DNA from: Hymenobacter psoromatis
GTDB taxonomy: Bacteria > Bacteroidota > Bacteroidia > Cytophagales > Hymenobacteraceae
Assembly: GCF_020012125.1 (NCBI RefSeq)
Contig: NZ_JAIFAG010000001.1
Coordinates: 2,976,001 to 3,040,000, forward strand
DNA length: 64,000 nt
Reading direction: 5' to 3'
Positions 53,607 through 60,912 of the stretch are shown piece after piece (the stretch's first letter is position 1; each line of letters starts with the position of its first letter). A program made the translations under genes and the position numbers. The notes under the pieces are model-generated. The model did no database searches, had not been told where the DNA came from, and saw nothing but the letters and a program-made list of their open reading frames with translations.

Positions 53607-53614
53607 CAAAGGTA
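53607..53614 (-). promoter_or_regulatory. Candidate -7 box (TACCTTTG) upstream of the STELLO-type gene
   Basis: An exact TAnnTTTG match on the minus strand, 63 bp before the ATG at 53543 and just past the aminotransferase stop codon at 53636. No -33 motif is seen at standard spacing. Confidence 0.35.
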
Positions 53615-53635
53615 CGTCTTACGTCGCAGAACGGA

Positions 53636-54757
53636 CTACCGCAACCCGCTAACCTCAGCAGCAAACGACCGCACAACTCGTGCCACGGTAGCCACCATCG
53701 CCTCCGTCATCCCCGGCCACAGTGGCAAGCTCAAGCAAGTCGCGGCCAAATCTTCGGCGATTGGCAGTGCGCCGGCTGCCAAGTCGAGGTAGGCGTAGGC
53801 CGGCTGCAAGTGGGGTGGCACGGGGTAGTGCACCTGAGTACCGATACCTGCCGCGGCTAAGCGGCGCTGCAAAGCATTGCGGTGGGATGTGTGCACCACG
53901 TAGAGATGCCAGGCGGGTTCGGCCCCGGCCGCTACGGCGGGCAGCCGCAGGCCGGGTACGTCGGCCAGATATTCGTTGTACCAGGCCGCCAACTGGCGGC
54001 GCTGGCTAAGCCAGGCAGTCAGGTAGGGTAGCTTCACGCGCAGCACGGCGGCTTGCAGCTCATCGAGGCGCGAGTTGTAGCCGAGCAGCTCGTGGTGGTT
54101 TTTTTGCGTTGAACCATAGTTGCGCAGCTGTTGCAACCGCCGGGCCAGGTCGGCATCATCCGTCGTGATGGCCCCGGCATCGCCCAGGGCTCCCAGGTTT
54201 TTGGTGGGGTAGAAACTCGTGGCGCTGGCGTGGCCGAAGCTCCCCGTCAGTTGGCCCGCAAACGTAGCGCCCTGGGCCTGCGCGTTATCTTCTACTACAA
54301 ACAAGCCATGCTGCCCGGCAAAGGCTAGTATCTCCAGCATTCGGCAGGGCTGGCCATAAAGGTGTACGGGCAGCACGACGCGGGTACGGGACGTGAGCGC
54401 GGCGGCCAAGCGGGCGGGGTCGAGATTGCTGGTAGCGAGGTCGGGCTCGACGGGCACGGGCGTGGCGCCCACGTGCGACACAGCCAACCAGGTAGCAATG
54501 TACGTATTGGAGGGCACCAATACTTCGTCGCCAGGCCCGATGCTTAACCCGCGCAGCGCCAGCGTTAGTGCCTCCAGGCCGTTCCCTACCCCTACGGTAT
54601 GGCCTACCCCATTAAAAGCGCTGTATTCAGTCTCAAAAGCCCGCACTTGCTCTCCTAATACATACCAGTGCGTATCGTATACTTCCGCTAAGGCGGCCAG
54701 CACGTCCGCTCGTAGTGGGTCGTGTTGGGCAGTAAATGAGTAAAAGGGAATGAGCAT
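53636..54757 (-). CDS. DegT/DnrJ/EryC1/StrS sugar aminotransferase (FdtB/DesV-like)
   Basis: A 373-residue PLP enzyme started at the ATG at 54757 (MLIPFYSFTAQHDPLR); the seven upstream codons reach the edge of a long hairpin. PLP-binding residues are in FVVEDNAQAQGA (Asp) and SFYPTKNLGALGDAGA (Lys near 180). The GNGLEALTLALRGLSIGPGDE and PSNTYIATWLA segments fit the subgroup that aminates C3 of dTDP-keto-hexoses. The exact sugar is uncertain. It is GC-rich and backbone-like, unlike the VioA-like enzyme at 47150, so the two probably serve different sugars. Confidence 0.82.
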   Translation of the reverse strand: MLIPFYSFTAQHDPLRADVLAALAEVYDTHWYVLGEQVRAFETEYSAFNGVGHTVGVGNGLEALTLALRGLSIGPGDEVLVPSNTYIATWLAVSHVGATPVPVEPDLATSNLDPARLAAALTSRTRVVLPVHLYGQPCRMLEILAFAGQHGLFVVEDNAQAQGATFAGQLTGSFGHASATSFYPTKNLGALGDAGAITTDDADLARRLQQLRNYGSTQKNHHELLGYNSRLDELQAAVLRVKLPYLTAWLSQRRQLAAWYNEYLADVPGLRLPAVAAGAEPAWHLYVVHTSHRNALQRRLAAAGIGTQVHYPVPPHLQPAYAYLDLAAGALPIAEDLAATCLSLPLWPGMTEAMVATVARVVRSFAAEVSGLR

Positions 54758-54779
54758 AGCTGAGGTAGCGAACGCCAAA

Positions 54780-54823
54780 CGTCCCCGGTCAGCTAAAGCG
54801 ACTGCTTTAACTGACCGGGGACG
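54780..54823. terminator. Long hairpin between uxs and aminotransferase genes
   Basis: Arms of 20 bp with one mismatch (CGTCCCCGGTCAG facing CTGACCGGGGACG, extended by TAAAGC/GCTTTA) and a 4-base loop. It lies 30 bp past the uxs stop codon and 22 bp before the next start codon. No T-run follows on the minus strand, so it may attenuate or stabilise rather than terminate. Confidence 0.6.
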
Positions 54824-54853
54824 GTGACCACAATCATTAGTTTAGGCCGCAGC

Positions 54854-55798
54854 TTATTTCACGTGCTCCTTGAAATATTCCAGGGTGCGCTTCAGCCCCT
54901 CGGCGCGGTCCACTTTGGGTTCCCAGCCTAGAATATCCTTGGCCTTGGTAATGTCGGGACGGCGCTTCATCGGGTCGTTTTCAGGCAGCGCTTGGTAGGT
55001 GGGCTTAAACTCGACTCCCGTCAGCTTAGCGATTTCCTCGCCAAATTGCTTGATGGTAATCTCGGCCGGGTTGCCGATGTTCACGGGCATGTGGTAGTCA
55101 CTGAGCAACAGCCGGTAAATACCGTCCACCAGGTCATCCACGTAGCAGAACGAGCGCGTTTGCGAGCCATCACCGAATACGGTCAGGTTTTCGCCTTTCA
55201 GCGCCTGCGAAAGGAAGGCCGGTAGCACGCGGCCGTCATCGAGGCGCATCCGGGGGCCGTAGGTATTGAAGATGCGGATAATGCGCGTCTCCAAACCGTG
55301 GTGGTTATGGTAGGCCATCGTAATGGCTTCCTGGAAGCGCTTGGCCTCGTCGTAGCAGCCGCGCGGACCTACGGGGTTCACGTTGCCCCAGTATTCCTCC
55401 ACCTGCGGGTGCACCTCGGGGTCGCCGTATACTTCCGACGTGCTGGCAATCAGCATCCGGGCACCCTTCACCCGCGCCAGGCCCAGCAGGTTGTGCGTGC
55501 CTAGCGAGCCCACTTTCAGGGTCTGAATCGGAATCTTGAGGTAGTCAATCGGCGAAGCCGGTGAGGCGAAGTGCAGAATGTAATCAAGCTTACCCGGCAC
55601 GAACACGAACTTGCTTACGTCGTGGTGGTGAAACTCGAAATCCTCCCGCTTGAATAAGTGCTCAATATTGGCTAGGTTGCCCGTAATGAGGTTATCCATT
55701 GCGATAACGTGGTAGCCCTCGGCCAGAAACCGGTCGCAGAGGTGCGAGCCCAGGAAGCCGGCCCCGCCGGTGATGAGTACTCGTTTTTTGTCAGACAT
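54854..55798 (-). CDS. uxs: UDP-glucuronate decarboxylase (UDP-xylose synthase)
   Basis: A 314-residue extended short-chain dehydrogenase. NAD-binding [13 protein letters not shown] opens the protein, and [14 protein letters not shown] and the catalytic Tyr/Lys in [14 protein letters not shown] follow around residue 148. [17 protein letters not shown] is characteristic of UXS. It turns UDP-glucuronate into UDP-xylose; the Ugd enzyme that supplies UDP-glucuronate is encoded immediately upstream, with inverted repeat copy 7 in the 131-bp gap. L-arabinose or xylose in the exported glycan is therefore likely. Confidence 0.94.
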   Translation of the reverse strand: MSDKKRVLITGGAGFLGSHLCDRFLAEGYHVIAMDNLITGNLANIEHLFKREDFEFHHHDVSKFVFVPGKLDYILHFASPASPIDYLKIPIQTLKVGSLGTHNLLGLARVKGARMLIASTSEVYGDPEVHPQVEEYWGNVNPVGPRGCYDEAKRFQEAITMAYHNHHGLETRIIRIFNTYGPRMRLDDGRVLPAFLSQALKGENLTVFGDGSQTRSFCYVDDLVDGIYRLLLSDYHMPVNIGNPAEITIKQFGEEIAKLTGVEFKPTYQALPENDPMKRRPDITKAKDILGWEPKVDRAEGLKRTLEYFKEHVK

Positions 55799-55812
55799 AG
55801 TGGAAGACTTAA

Positions 55813-55916
55813 ATCATTGTCATGCTGAGCCTGCCGAAGCAGCAAAGTAGGGTAAGAGTAATTCAATCGTTATAACGATTCAAGCGAGATGCTTCGACAA
55901 AATCAGCATGACCGTT
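55813..55916. repeat. Long inverted repeat, copy 7 (degenerate)
   Basis: GTCATGCTGAGCCTGCCGAAGC at the left side, in two blocks, faces GAGATGCTTCGACAAAATCAGCATGAC at the right. The arms are only partly complementary and the loop has its own AATCGTTATAACGATT palindrome. It lies 13 bp past the ugd stop codon. It looks like a decayed or hybrid family member. Confidence 0.8.
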
Positions 55917-55929
55917 TCGTTAGAAACTG

Positions 55930-57270
55930 CTAAGCAACCGACTCCTGATGGTCGGTCTTAACCCCGATGCAGTGGTAGGCGAAGCCCAGTTCTTTTAGTT
56001 CGGCGGCATCGTAGATATTACGGCCGTCAAAGATGGCTTTTTGCTTCAGCAGGCGGCCTACCACCTCAAATGAGGGCGAGCGAAACTCGGGCCACTCCGT
56101 TACGACCAGTAGCGCGTCAGCATCTACTAACGCTTCGAACTGGTCTTTGGCATAGGTGATAGTGTCGCCCAGCGAGTGCTTGGCTTCCGGAATGGCCACC
56201 GGGTCGTAGGCCGAAACGGTCGCACCTTCGGCCAGCAGCTTCTCGATGATGACCAGCGACGGAGCTTCGCGCATGTCGTCGGTCTTGGGCTTGAAGGACA
56301 GGCCCCAGATAGCGAATTTCTTACCCTTCAAGTCGCCGCCAAAGTGCTTCTTTACTTTGCTGAACAGCACTTCTTTCTGCGCCTCGTTCACACCCTCCAC
56401 GGCTTGCAGTACCTGCATCTGATAGCCGTTTTCCTGGGCCGTCTTGATAAGGGCTTTCACGTCCTTCGGGAAGCACGAGCCGCCATAGCCGATGCCGGGA
56501 TAGATAAACTTGTGGCCGATGCGGGCATCAGAACCAATGCCCTGCCGCACCTTATTGACATCGGCTCCCATGATTTCGCACAGGTTGGCAATGTCGTTCA
56601 TAAACGAGATTTTAGTCGCCAGCATGGAATTAGCGGCGTATTTCGTCATCTCGGCCGATGGAATATCCATGAAAATAATCGGGTGGCCATTAAGCAGAAA
56701 GGGCTTGTAGAGCCGGCGCATCATTTCCTCGGCCCGGTCAGAGCTGACGCCCACCACGATGCGGTCGGGCTTAAGGAAGTCGTCAATCGCCGCGCCTTCT
56801 TTCAGGAACTCGGGGTTAGAAGCTACGTCGAACTCCACGCTCGCGCCGCGCTTGGCCAGGGCCTGCTCAATTTCGGCGCGCACCTTAGCAGCGGTGCCCA
56901 CCGGCACGGTGCTCTTGGTTACGACCACCGTGTAGCTATCCATGTTTTCGCCCATGCCGCGGGCTACGGCCAGTACGTATTTCAGGTCGGCCGAGCCGTC
57001 TTCGCCGGGCGGGGTACCCACCGCGATAAAGGCCACGTCAGCGCCTTTTATGCTCTCAGCCAGCGAGGTAGAGAAATTTAGGCGGCCCGACTTCACATTA
57101 CGCGACACCATTTCCTCCAGCCCCGGCTCGTAGATGGGCAGGATGCCTTTGTGGAGGTTATCAATTTTTTTCTGGTCAATGTCAATGCACACGACATCGA
57201 TGCCCACTTCCGCGAAGCATGTGCCCGTGACCAGCCCGACGTAGCCGGTACCTACTACTGCTATTTTCAT
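55930..57270 (-). CDS. ugd: UDP-glucose 6-dehydrogenase
   Basis: A 446-residue NAD-dependent enzyme that oxidises UDP-glucose to UDP-glucuronate. The NAD site is AVVGTGYVGLVTGTCFAEVG at residues 4-23, the catalytic Cys is in GIGYGGSCFPKDV around 262, and GLSFKPKTDDMREAPS lies near 327. It lies upstream of uxs in the same orientation and downstream of asnB, forming a precursor module at the right end of the polysaccharide locus. Confidence 0.95.
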   Translation of the reverse strand: MKIAVVGTGYVGLVTGTCFAEVGIDVVCIDIDQKKIDNLHKGILPIYEPGLEEMVSRNVKSGRLNFSTSLAESIKGADVAFIAVGTPPGEDGSADLKYVLAVARGMGENMDSYTVVVTKSTVPVGTAAKVRAEIEQALAKRGASVEFDVASNPEFLKEGAAIDDFLKPDRIVVGVSSDRAEEMMRRLYKPFLLNGHPIIFMDIPSAEMTKYAANSMLATKISFMNDIANLCEIMGADVNKVRQGIGSDARIGHKFIYPGIGYGGSCFPKDVKALIKTAQENGYQMQVLQAVEGVNEAQKEVLFSKVKKHFGGDLKGKKFAIWGLSFKPKTDDMREAPSLVIIEKLLAEGATVSAYDPVAIPEAKHSLGDTITYAKDQFEALVDADALLVVTEWPEFRSPSFEVVGRLLKQKAIFDGRNIYDAAELKELGFAYHCIGVKTDHQESVA

Positions 57271-57334
57271 AAGGTATTGAAAGGTGAAGAACAGCTGGTG
57301 CGCTCGGCAAAAAACCTGCCTAATACCCGCCAGC

Positions 57335-59263
57335 TCAGGAAGTTTTTAGTTTTATAGGTTCGGCCATATAGTGCTTCCACCAGTACTGAAACACCAGCAG
57401 CGCCCAGATACGGGCGTGCGCGTCGCCGGGATTGCCGGAAAACAACTGTTTTTTTAGCTCTTGCACTGCCTCCACGGCAAAAATCCCTTGTCCGGCTACG
57501 AAATCGTCGGCCAGTAAATCCTGCTCAATGAGGGGGCGCAGCTCGCCGCGCATCCACTTAAGCAGCGGCACCTCGAAGCCGTGCTTGGGGCGGTCGTATA
57601 GCTCGGGTGGCAGCAGGGGGCGGAAGGCATCCTGCACAATTTTCTTTTTCATCGTGCCATCTACCTTGCTGCTAACGGGTAGAGAAAAGGCGAAGTTTAC
57701 AACGTGATAATCCAGGAATGGCGTTCTGACTTCCAGCGAATTAGCCATGCTCATCAGGTCCACCTTCGTCAGCATATCGTAGGGTAGTACGAGCTGCGTG
57801 TCGGTGAGTAAGACCTCATTGAGGTCGCCGTCGGCGTGGATATTTTCCAGGATATCCTTGCGGCGCTTGGCAGCCAGTTTTCTACCCACCTTCTGGCGGC
57901 TGGCGGGACTGAGCAGGTCCAGGGCCTGCTTTTCGGAGGCGAAGCTGGCCCAGTCCCAATACCGGTCCTTAGGGCCACTGAGCATGCCGCGCGAGAAGCG
58001 CTGAAACTGCCGGACTTTATTGCCGAAGTACGAGTTGCGAGACTTAGGCAGCACGTCCCAGAGCAGGTTCAGGCCCGTCACGGCTTCAGCCTTGAAGCCG
58101 CCCTGCCGCACCCGAAAATCGCCCTGATGCTTATTGTAGCCGCCAAATAGCTCGTCGGCCCCGTCGCCGCTCAGCGCCACCGTTACGTGCTGGCGGGTGC
58201 GCTGGCTAAGCACGTGCACGGCCAGCGCCGACGAGTCGGCAAAGGGCTCATCGAAGTAGTCCAGCATCTGAAACAGATGCTCGTAGAGGTCGTCGTTGCT
58301 CAGCGAAAACACCGTGTGGTTGGTGTTATGCATCTTCGCCACCAGGTTGGCGTACTTGGTTTCATCAAAGAATGGCTCGTCGCGGAAGCCGATGCTGAAC
58401 GTGTTGAGGTGGGGCGTGTGGCGGGTAGCCAGCGCCGTAATCACACTGGAATCGATGCCGCCGCTCAGGAAAGAGCCCAGCGGCACGTCGGCCACGAGGC
58501 GGCGCTCCACCGCCTCATCCAGCAGCGTTACCAGCTTTTTTTGCTGTTCGGCATAAGTGAGCTTGTTTTTGGCGACCTTTTTCGGGTCATACGGAATCTT
58601 GTACCAGCGCTTGCGCACCACCTTCTTACCCTGAATAAAGAGGTAGTAGCCTGGTAATACTTTCTTAATACCCTTGAAAATAGTGGCCGGCCCCGGAATG
58701 TAATTAAGCTGCAAATACTGGCTCAAAGCCACGTAATCGAGCTTGCGGGGGGCGCCCAGGGCTAGCAGCGACTTCAGCTCGGAGCCAAATAGCAGGTGGT
58801 CTTCGTCGCGGTACACGTGCAGGGGCTTGACCCCGTAGCGGTCGCGGGCGATAAACAGCGAGTCGTCTTCCTTATCGTAGATGGCGAAGCCGAAAAAGCC
58901 GTTGAGCTTCTTGATAAAGCTCCTGCCCTCGCTGATATACAGGTTGAGAATAACCTCTGTATCAGTCTGGGAATGAAACTGATAGCCTTTGCGCACCAGC
59001 TTTTCGCGCAGCTCGCGGAAGTTAAATATCTCGCCGTTGAAGACGATGGTGTAACGGCCCGAGGCATCGGTCATGGGCTGGTTGCCATCGGCCGAAAGGT
59101 CGAGGATAGCCAGCCGGCGAAAGCCCAGGCCCACGTTGTCGTACACAAAATGCCCTTGCGAATCGGGGCCACGGCGCACAATGGCGTCGGTGGACGCCTG
59201 CAGGCGGCTTAGGGCCAGGCGGCCCGAATCGGAGAAGGCGTAGAGGCCGGTTATTCCACACAT
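57335..59263 (-). CDS. asnB: Glutamine-dependent asparagine synthetase-type amidotransferase
   Basis: A 642-residue two-domain enzyme. The glutaminase domain begins MCGITGLYAF with nucleophile Cys2. The synthetase domain has the ATP-pyrophosphatase loop SFLSGGIDSSVITALA around residue 268 and ALSGDGADELFGGY around 373. True AsnB makes asparagine, but paralogues in glycan loci amidate uronic acids; its position next to ugd favours that reading without proving it. A TATCTTTG box lies 11 bp upstream of the ATG. Composition is backbone-like. Confidence 0.9.
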   Translation of the reverse strand: MCGITGLYAFSDSGRLALSRLQASTDAIVRRGPDSQGHFVYDNVGLGFRRLAILDLSADGNQPMTDASGRYTIVFNGEIFNFRELREKLVRKGYQFHSQTDTEVILNLYISEGRSFIKKLNGFFGFAIYDKEDDSLFIARDRYGVKPLHVYRDEDHLLFGSELKSLLALGAPRKLDYVALSQYLQLNYIPGPATIFKGIKKVLPGYYLFIQGKKVVRKRWYKIPYDPKKVAKNKLTYAEQQKKLVTLLDEAVERRLVADVPLGSFLSGGIDSSVITALATRHTPHLNTFSIGFRDEPFFDETKYANLVAKMHNTNHTVFSLSNDDLYEHLFQMLDYFDEPFADSSALAVHVLSQRTRQHVTVALSGDGADELFGGYNKHQGDFRVRQGGFKAEAVTGLNLLWDVLPKSRNSYFGNKVRQFQRFSRGMLSGPKDRYWDWASFASEKQALDLLSPASRQKVGRKLAAKRRKDILENIHADGDLNEVLLTDTQLVLPYDMLTKVDLMSMANSLEVRTPFLDYHVVNFAFSLPVSSKVDGTMKKKIVQDAFRPLLPPELYDRPKHGFEVPLLKWMRGELRPLIEQDLLADDFVAGQGIFAVEAVQELKKQLFSGNPGDAHARIWALLVFQYWWKHYMAEPIKLKTS

Positions 59264-59273
59264 AGCTAGGCCG

Positions 59274-59281
59274 CAAAGATA
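59274..59281 (-). promoter_or_regulatory. Candidate -7 box (TATCTTTG) for asnB
   Basis: An exact TAnnTTTG match on the minus strand, 11 bp before the asnB ATG, implying an almost leaderless transcript. No -33 TTG is found at normal spacing. Confidence 0.35.
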
Positions 59282-59376
59282 GGGCGGCGGCTAGGCTCGC
59301 GGGTAGGGCGGGCGCAACCTCAGCCGGCCGGGGCTAGTACAGTAAGCCAGTTCACTATTTTTCCTACCCCCACCCC

Positions 59377-59868
59377 ATGAGCTTACAGCAAGAATTTGAA
59401 GCCGCCGTGCAACAGGTTGACAACCTCCCCGCCAACGTGGCCGCCCAGCACATGACCGACCTCTACGGCCTCTATAAGCAGGCTACTGAAGGCGATGTGA
59501 ACATGAAATCTGATGAAGTAGACCCCGGCGGCGCAGACAAGCCCAGCGGCCCCGCCGGCCTCTCGCAGGCCCAGTGGGAGTCGTGGGACAAGTACAAAGG
59601 CGTTTCGGAGGAAGATGCCAAGCGCCGCTACGTGGCTCAGGTAACCCAGATTAATAACGCTGGCGCGGGCACCCAGGCCGGTGAGGTCCCTACCGACGCG
59701 CTCACCAATGCCCCAATGGCTCCCGAAATCCCCCAAGGCCAAGAGAATGACACGACTGCGCCGCAGCCCGGCTTCGGCCCCGGCGAGGCCACGGCCGGCG
59801 GCCTGCGCGGCGACATTACTGCCGGCGCGCCCTACGGCGGTGAGGATAAACTGAAGGGGAATCAATAA
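59377..59868 (+). CDS. Acyl-CoA-binding-like protein with disordered tail
   Basis: A 163-residue soluble protein. Residues 1-95 follow the acyl-CoA-binding protein pattern: EFEAAVQQVDNLPAN, LYGLYKQATEGDVN (Tyr30, Tyr33, Lys34 as ligand contacts), QWESWDKYKGVSEEDAKRRY with Tyr85. It departs from the family by about 15 extra residues rich in Asp, Gly and Pro between helices 2 and 3, and by Gln66 where a CoA-binding Lys usually precedes the first Trp. Residues 96-163 are Gly/Ala/Pro-rich, probably disordered. Such proteins carry acyl-CoA in the cytoplasm. It is a single gene with a TATTTTTC box and a CCTACCCCC run before the ATG. Confidence 0.78.
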   Translation: MSLQQEFEAAVQQVDNLPANVAAQHMTDLYGLYKQATEGDVNMKSDEVDPGGADKPSGPAGLSQAQWESWDKYKGVSEEDAKRRYVAQVTQINNAGAGTQAGEVPTDALTNAPMAPEIPQGQENDTTAPQPGFGPGEATAGGLRGDITAGAPYGGEDKLKGNQ

Positions 59869-59872
59869 TCTG

Positions 59873-59895
59873 GTAGGTGCGGGGCTTGCCCCTAC
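59873..59895. terminator. Compact hairpin in a 23-bp convergent gap
   Basis: GTAGGTGCGGGGC and GCCCCTAC form a short stem-loop that fills the whole gap between two convergent genes; the TAG stop codon of the amidase gene is part of its right arm. It may serve as a shared terminator. Confidence 0.4.
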
Positions 59896-60749
59896 AAGCT
59901 TTTGCGATAAATATTATATAAAATCCGCCGGTCCTGCTCGGTTAGCAACGGGCTCGGGTCAGTGGGCACGAAATGGCGCTTGAAGGCCAGAATAGCCGCG
60001 TTTAGGTCCTGCGTATCATAGCCGATGATGCGCAGGGCCTCGCGGGGGGTGAGGCCGGGTAGGAGCCGGCCCAGCGAGTCGGCGGCGAAGGGCACGGCAG
60101 TGGTATCAGTTAGCACGGCCGCATCGTACCAGAGGCCGTAGCCGCGGGCAGCTAACTTTTGCCAGGGAAAGAGCGCGCTCGGGTCGCTTTTGCGGGTTGG
60201 GGCAATGTCGCCGTGGCCGATGAAATTGGCGGCTGGAATGTTATAACTGCGTTTTAAATACCCCAGAATTTTCAGCAGGCTGGTCAGCTGCGCCGCCGCG
60301 AAAGGCTCGCGGCCATTATTATCCAATTCGATACCGATGGATATGGAATTGATATCGGTCACGCTGCCCCAGCGGGCTACCCCAGCGTGCCAGGCCCGCA
60401 GGTAGTCGCTCAGCATGTGGAACACCCGGCCGTTGCGGCCGATGACGTAATGTGCGCTTACCTGCGTTTTAGTTTGCGTAAAAGTCTTCAGAGTCTGCGC
60501 GGTACTATCCTGCGCGGTGTGATGAATAATGACGTAGTTGGGCTTGCGCAGATTAAAATTGACGGTGCCCACCCAGTAGGGGGTAGGCGGCAGCGTGTCG
60601 GGGGGTAGGGCCGGCTGCGCCTGAATTTGCTGCGCTAATAGCTTGACCTGCTGGCGATAAACCTTATTGGTAGTGGCGTAGGGGTTACGCACGCAGGCCG
60701 TAGCGAGCAGGCCAGCCGCAAGCAAAAAGGTAGTAGTCGCTTTAGTCAT
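59892..60749 (-). CDS. N-acetylmuramoyl-L-alanine amidase (amidase_2), lipoprotein
   Basis: A 285-residue cell-envelope enzyme that cleaves the amide between muramic acid and the stem peptide. The N-terminus is a lipoprotein signal (lipobox LATAC, Cys19). The amidase_2 domain has zinc ligands in YVIIHHTAQDS (His near 76), and FIGHGDIAPTRKSDP (His and Asp near 185), with SIGIELDNNG between them. A C-terminal helical extension of about 80 residues may bind the cell wall. It is downstream of rny, separated by inverted repeat copy 8. Confidence 0.9.
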   Translation of the reverse strand: MTKATTTFLLAAGLLATACVRNPYATTNKVYRQQVKLLAQQIQAQPALPPDTLPPTPYWVGTVNFNLRKPNYVIIHHTAQDSTAQTLKTFTQTKTQVSAHYVIGRNGRVFHMLSDYLRAWHAGVARWGSVTDINSISIGIELDNNGREPFAAAQLTSLLKILGYLKRSYNIPAANFIGHGDIAPTRKSDPSALFPWQKLAARGYGLWYDAAVLTDTTAVPFAADSLGRLLPGLTPREALRIIGYDTQDLNAAILAFKRHFVPTDPSPLLTEQDRRILYNIYRKSL

Positions 60750-60784
60750 TGGGCATTTCTTGAGCAGGATAAATTACCGTAAAT

Positions 60785-60886
60785 AAACAAGAACGTCATG
60801 CTGAGCTTGTCAAAGCATCTCTACCGAACGACACCCGAACGGCGTGGTAGAGATGCTTCGACAGGCTCAGCATGACGTTCTTGTTT
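60785..60886. repeat. Long inverted repeat, copy 8
   Basis: Arms of about 42 bp with two mismatches; ends AAACAAGAACGTCATGCTGA, inner AAGCATCTCTACC. It lies 26 bp past the rny stop codon and upstream of the amidase gene. The two mismatches are in the GCTTGTCAAAGC part, where the other arm reads as GCCTGTCGAAGC. Confidence 0.9.
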
Positions 60887-60912
60887 GGTTGCAGCAAATG
60901 CGAAGCCCTACC

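Noticed and set aside
31107-59263. Integrase, transposase or phage genes that would explain the polysaccharide island
   Set aside because: All sizeable genes in the region have glycan-related or membrane functions; none shows a DDE, tyrosine-recombinase or serine-recombinase pattern.
465-60886. The long inverted repeats as a CRISPR array or as insertion-sequence ends
   Set aside because: Copies are several kilobases apart with no regular spacers, and no element has a transposase gene between paired ends.
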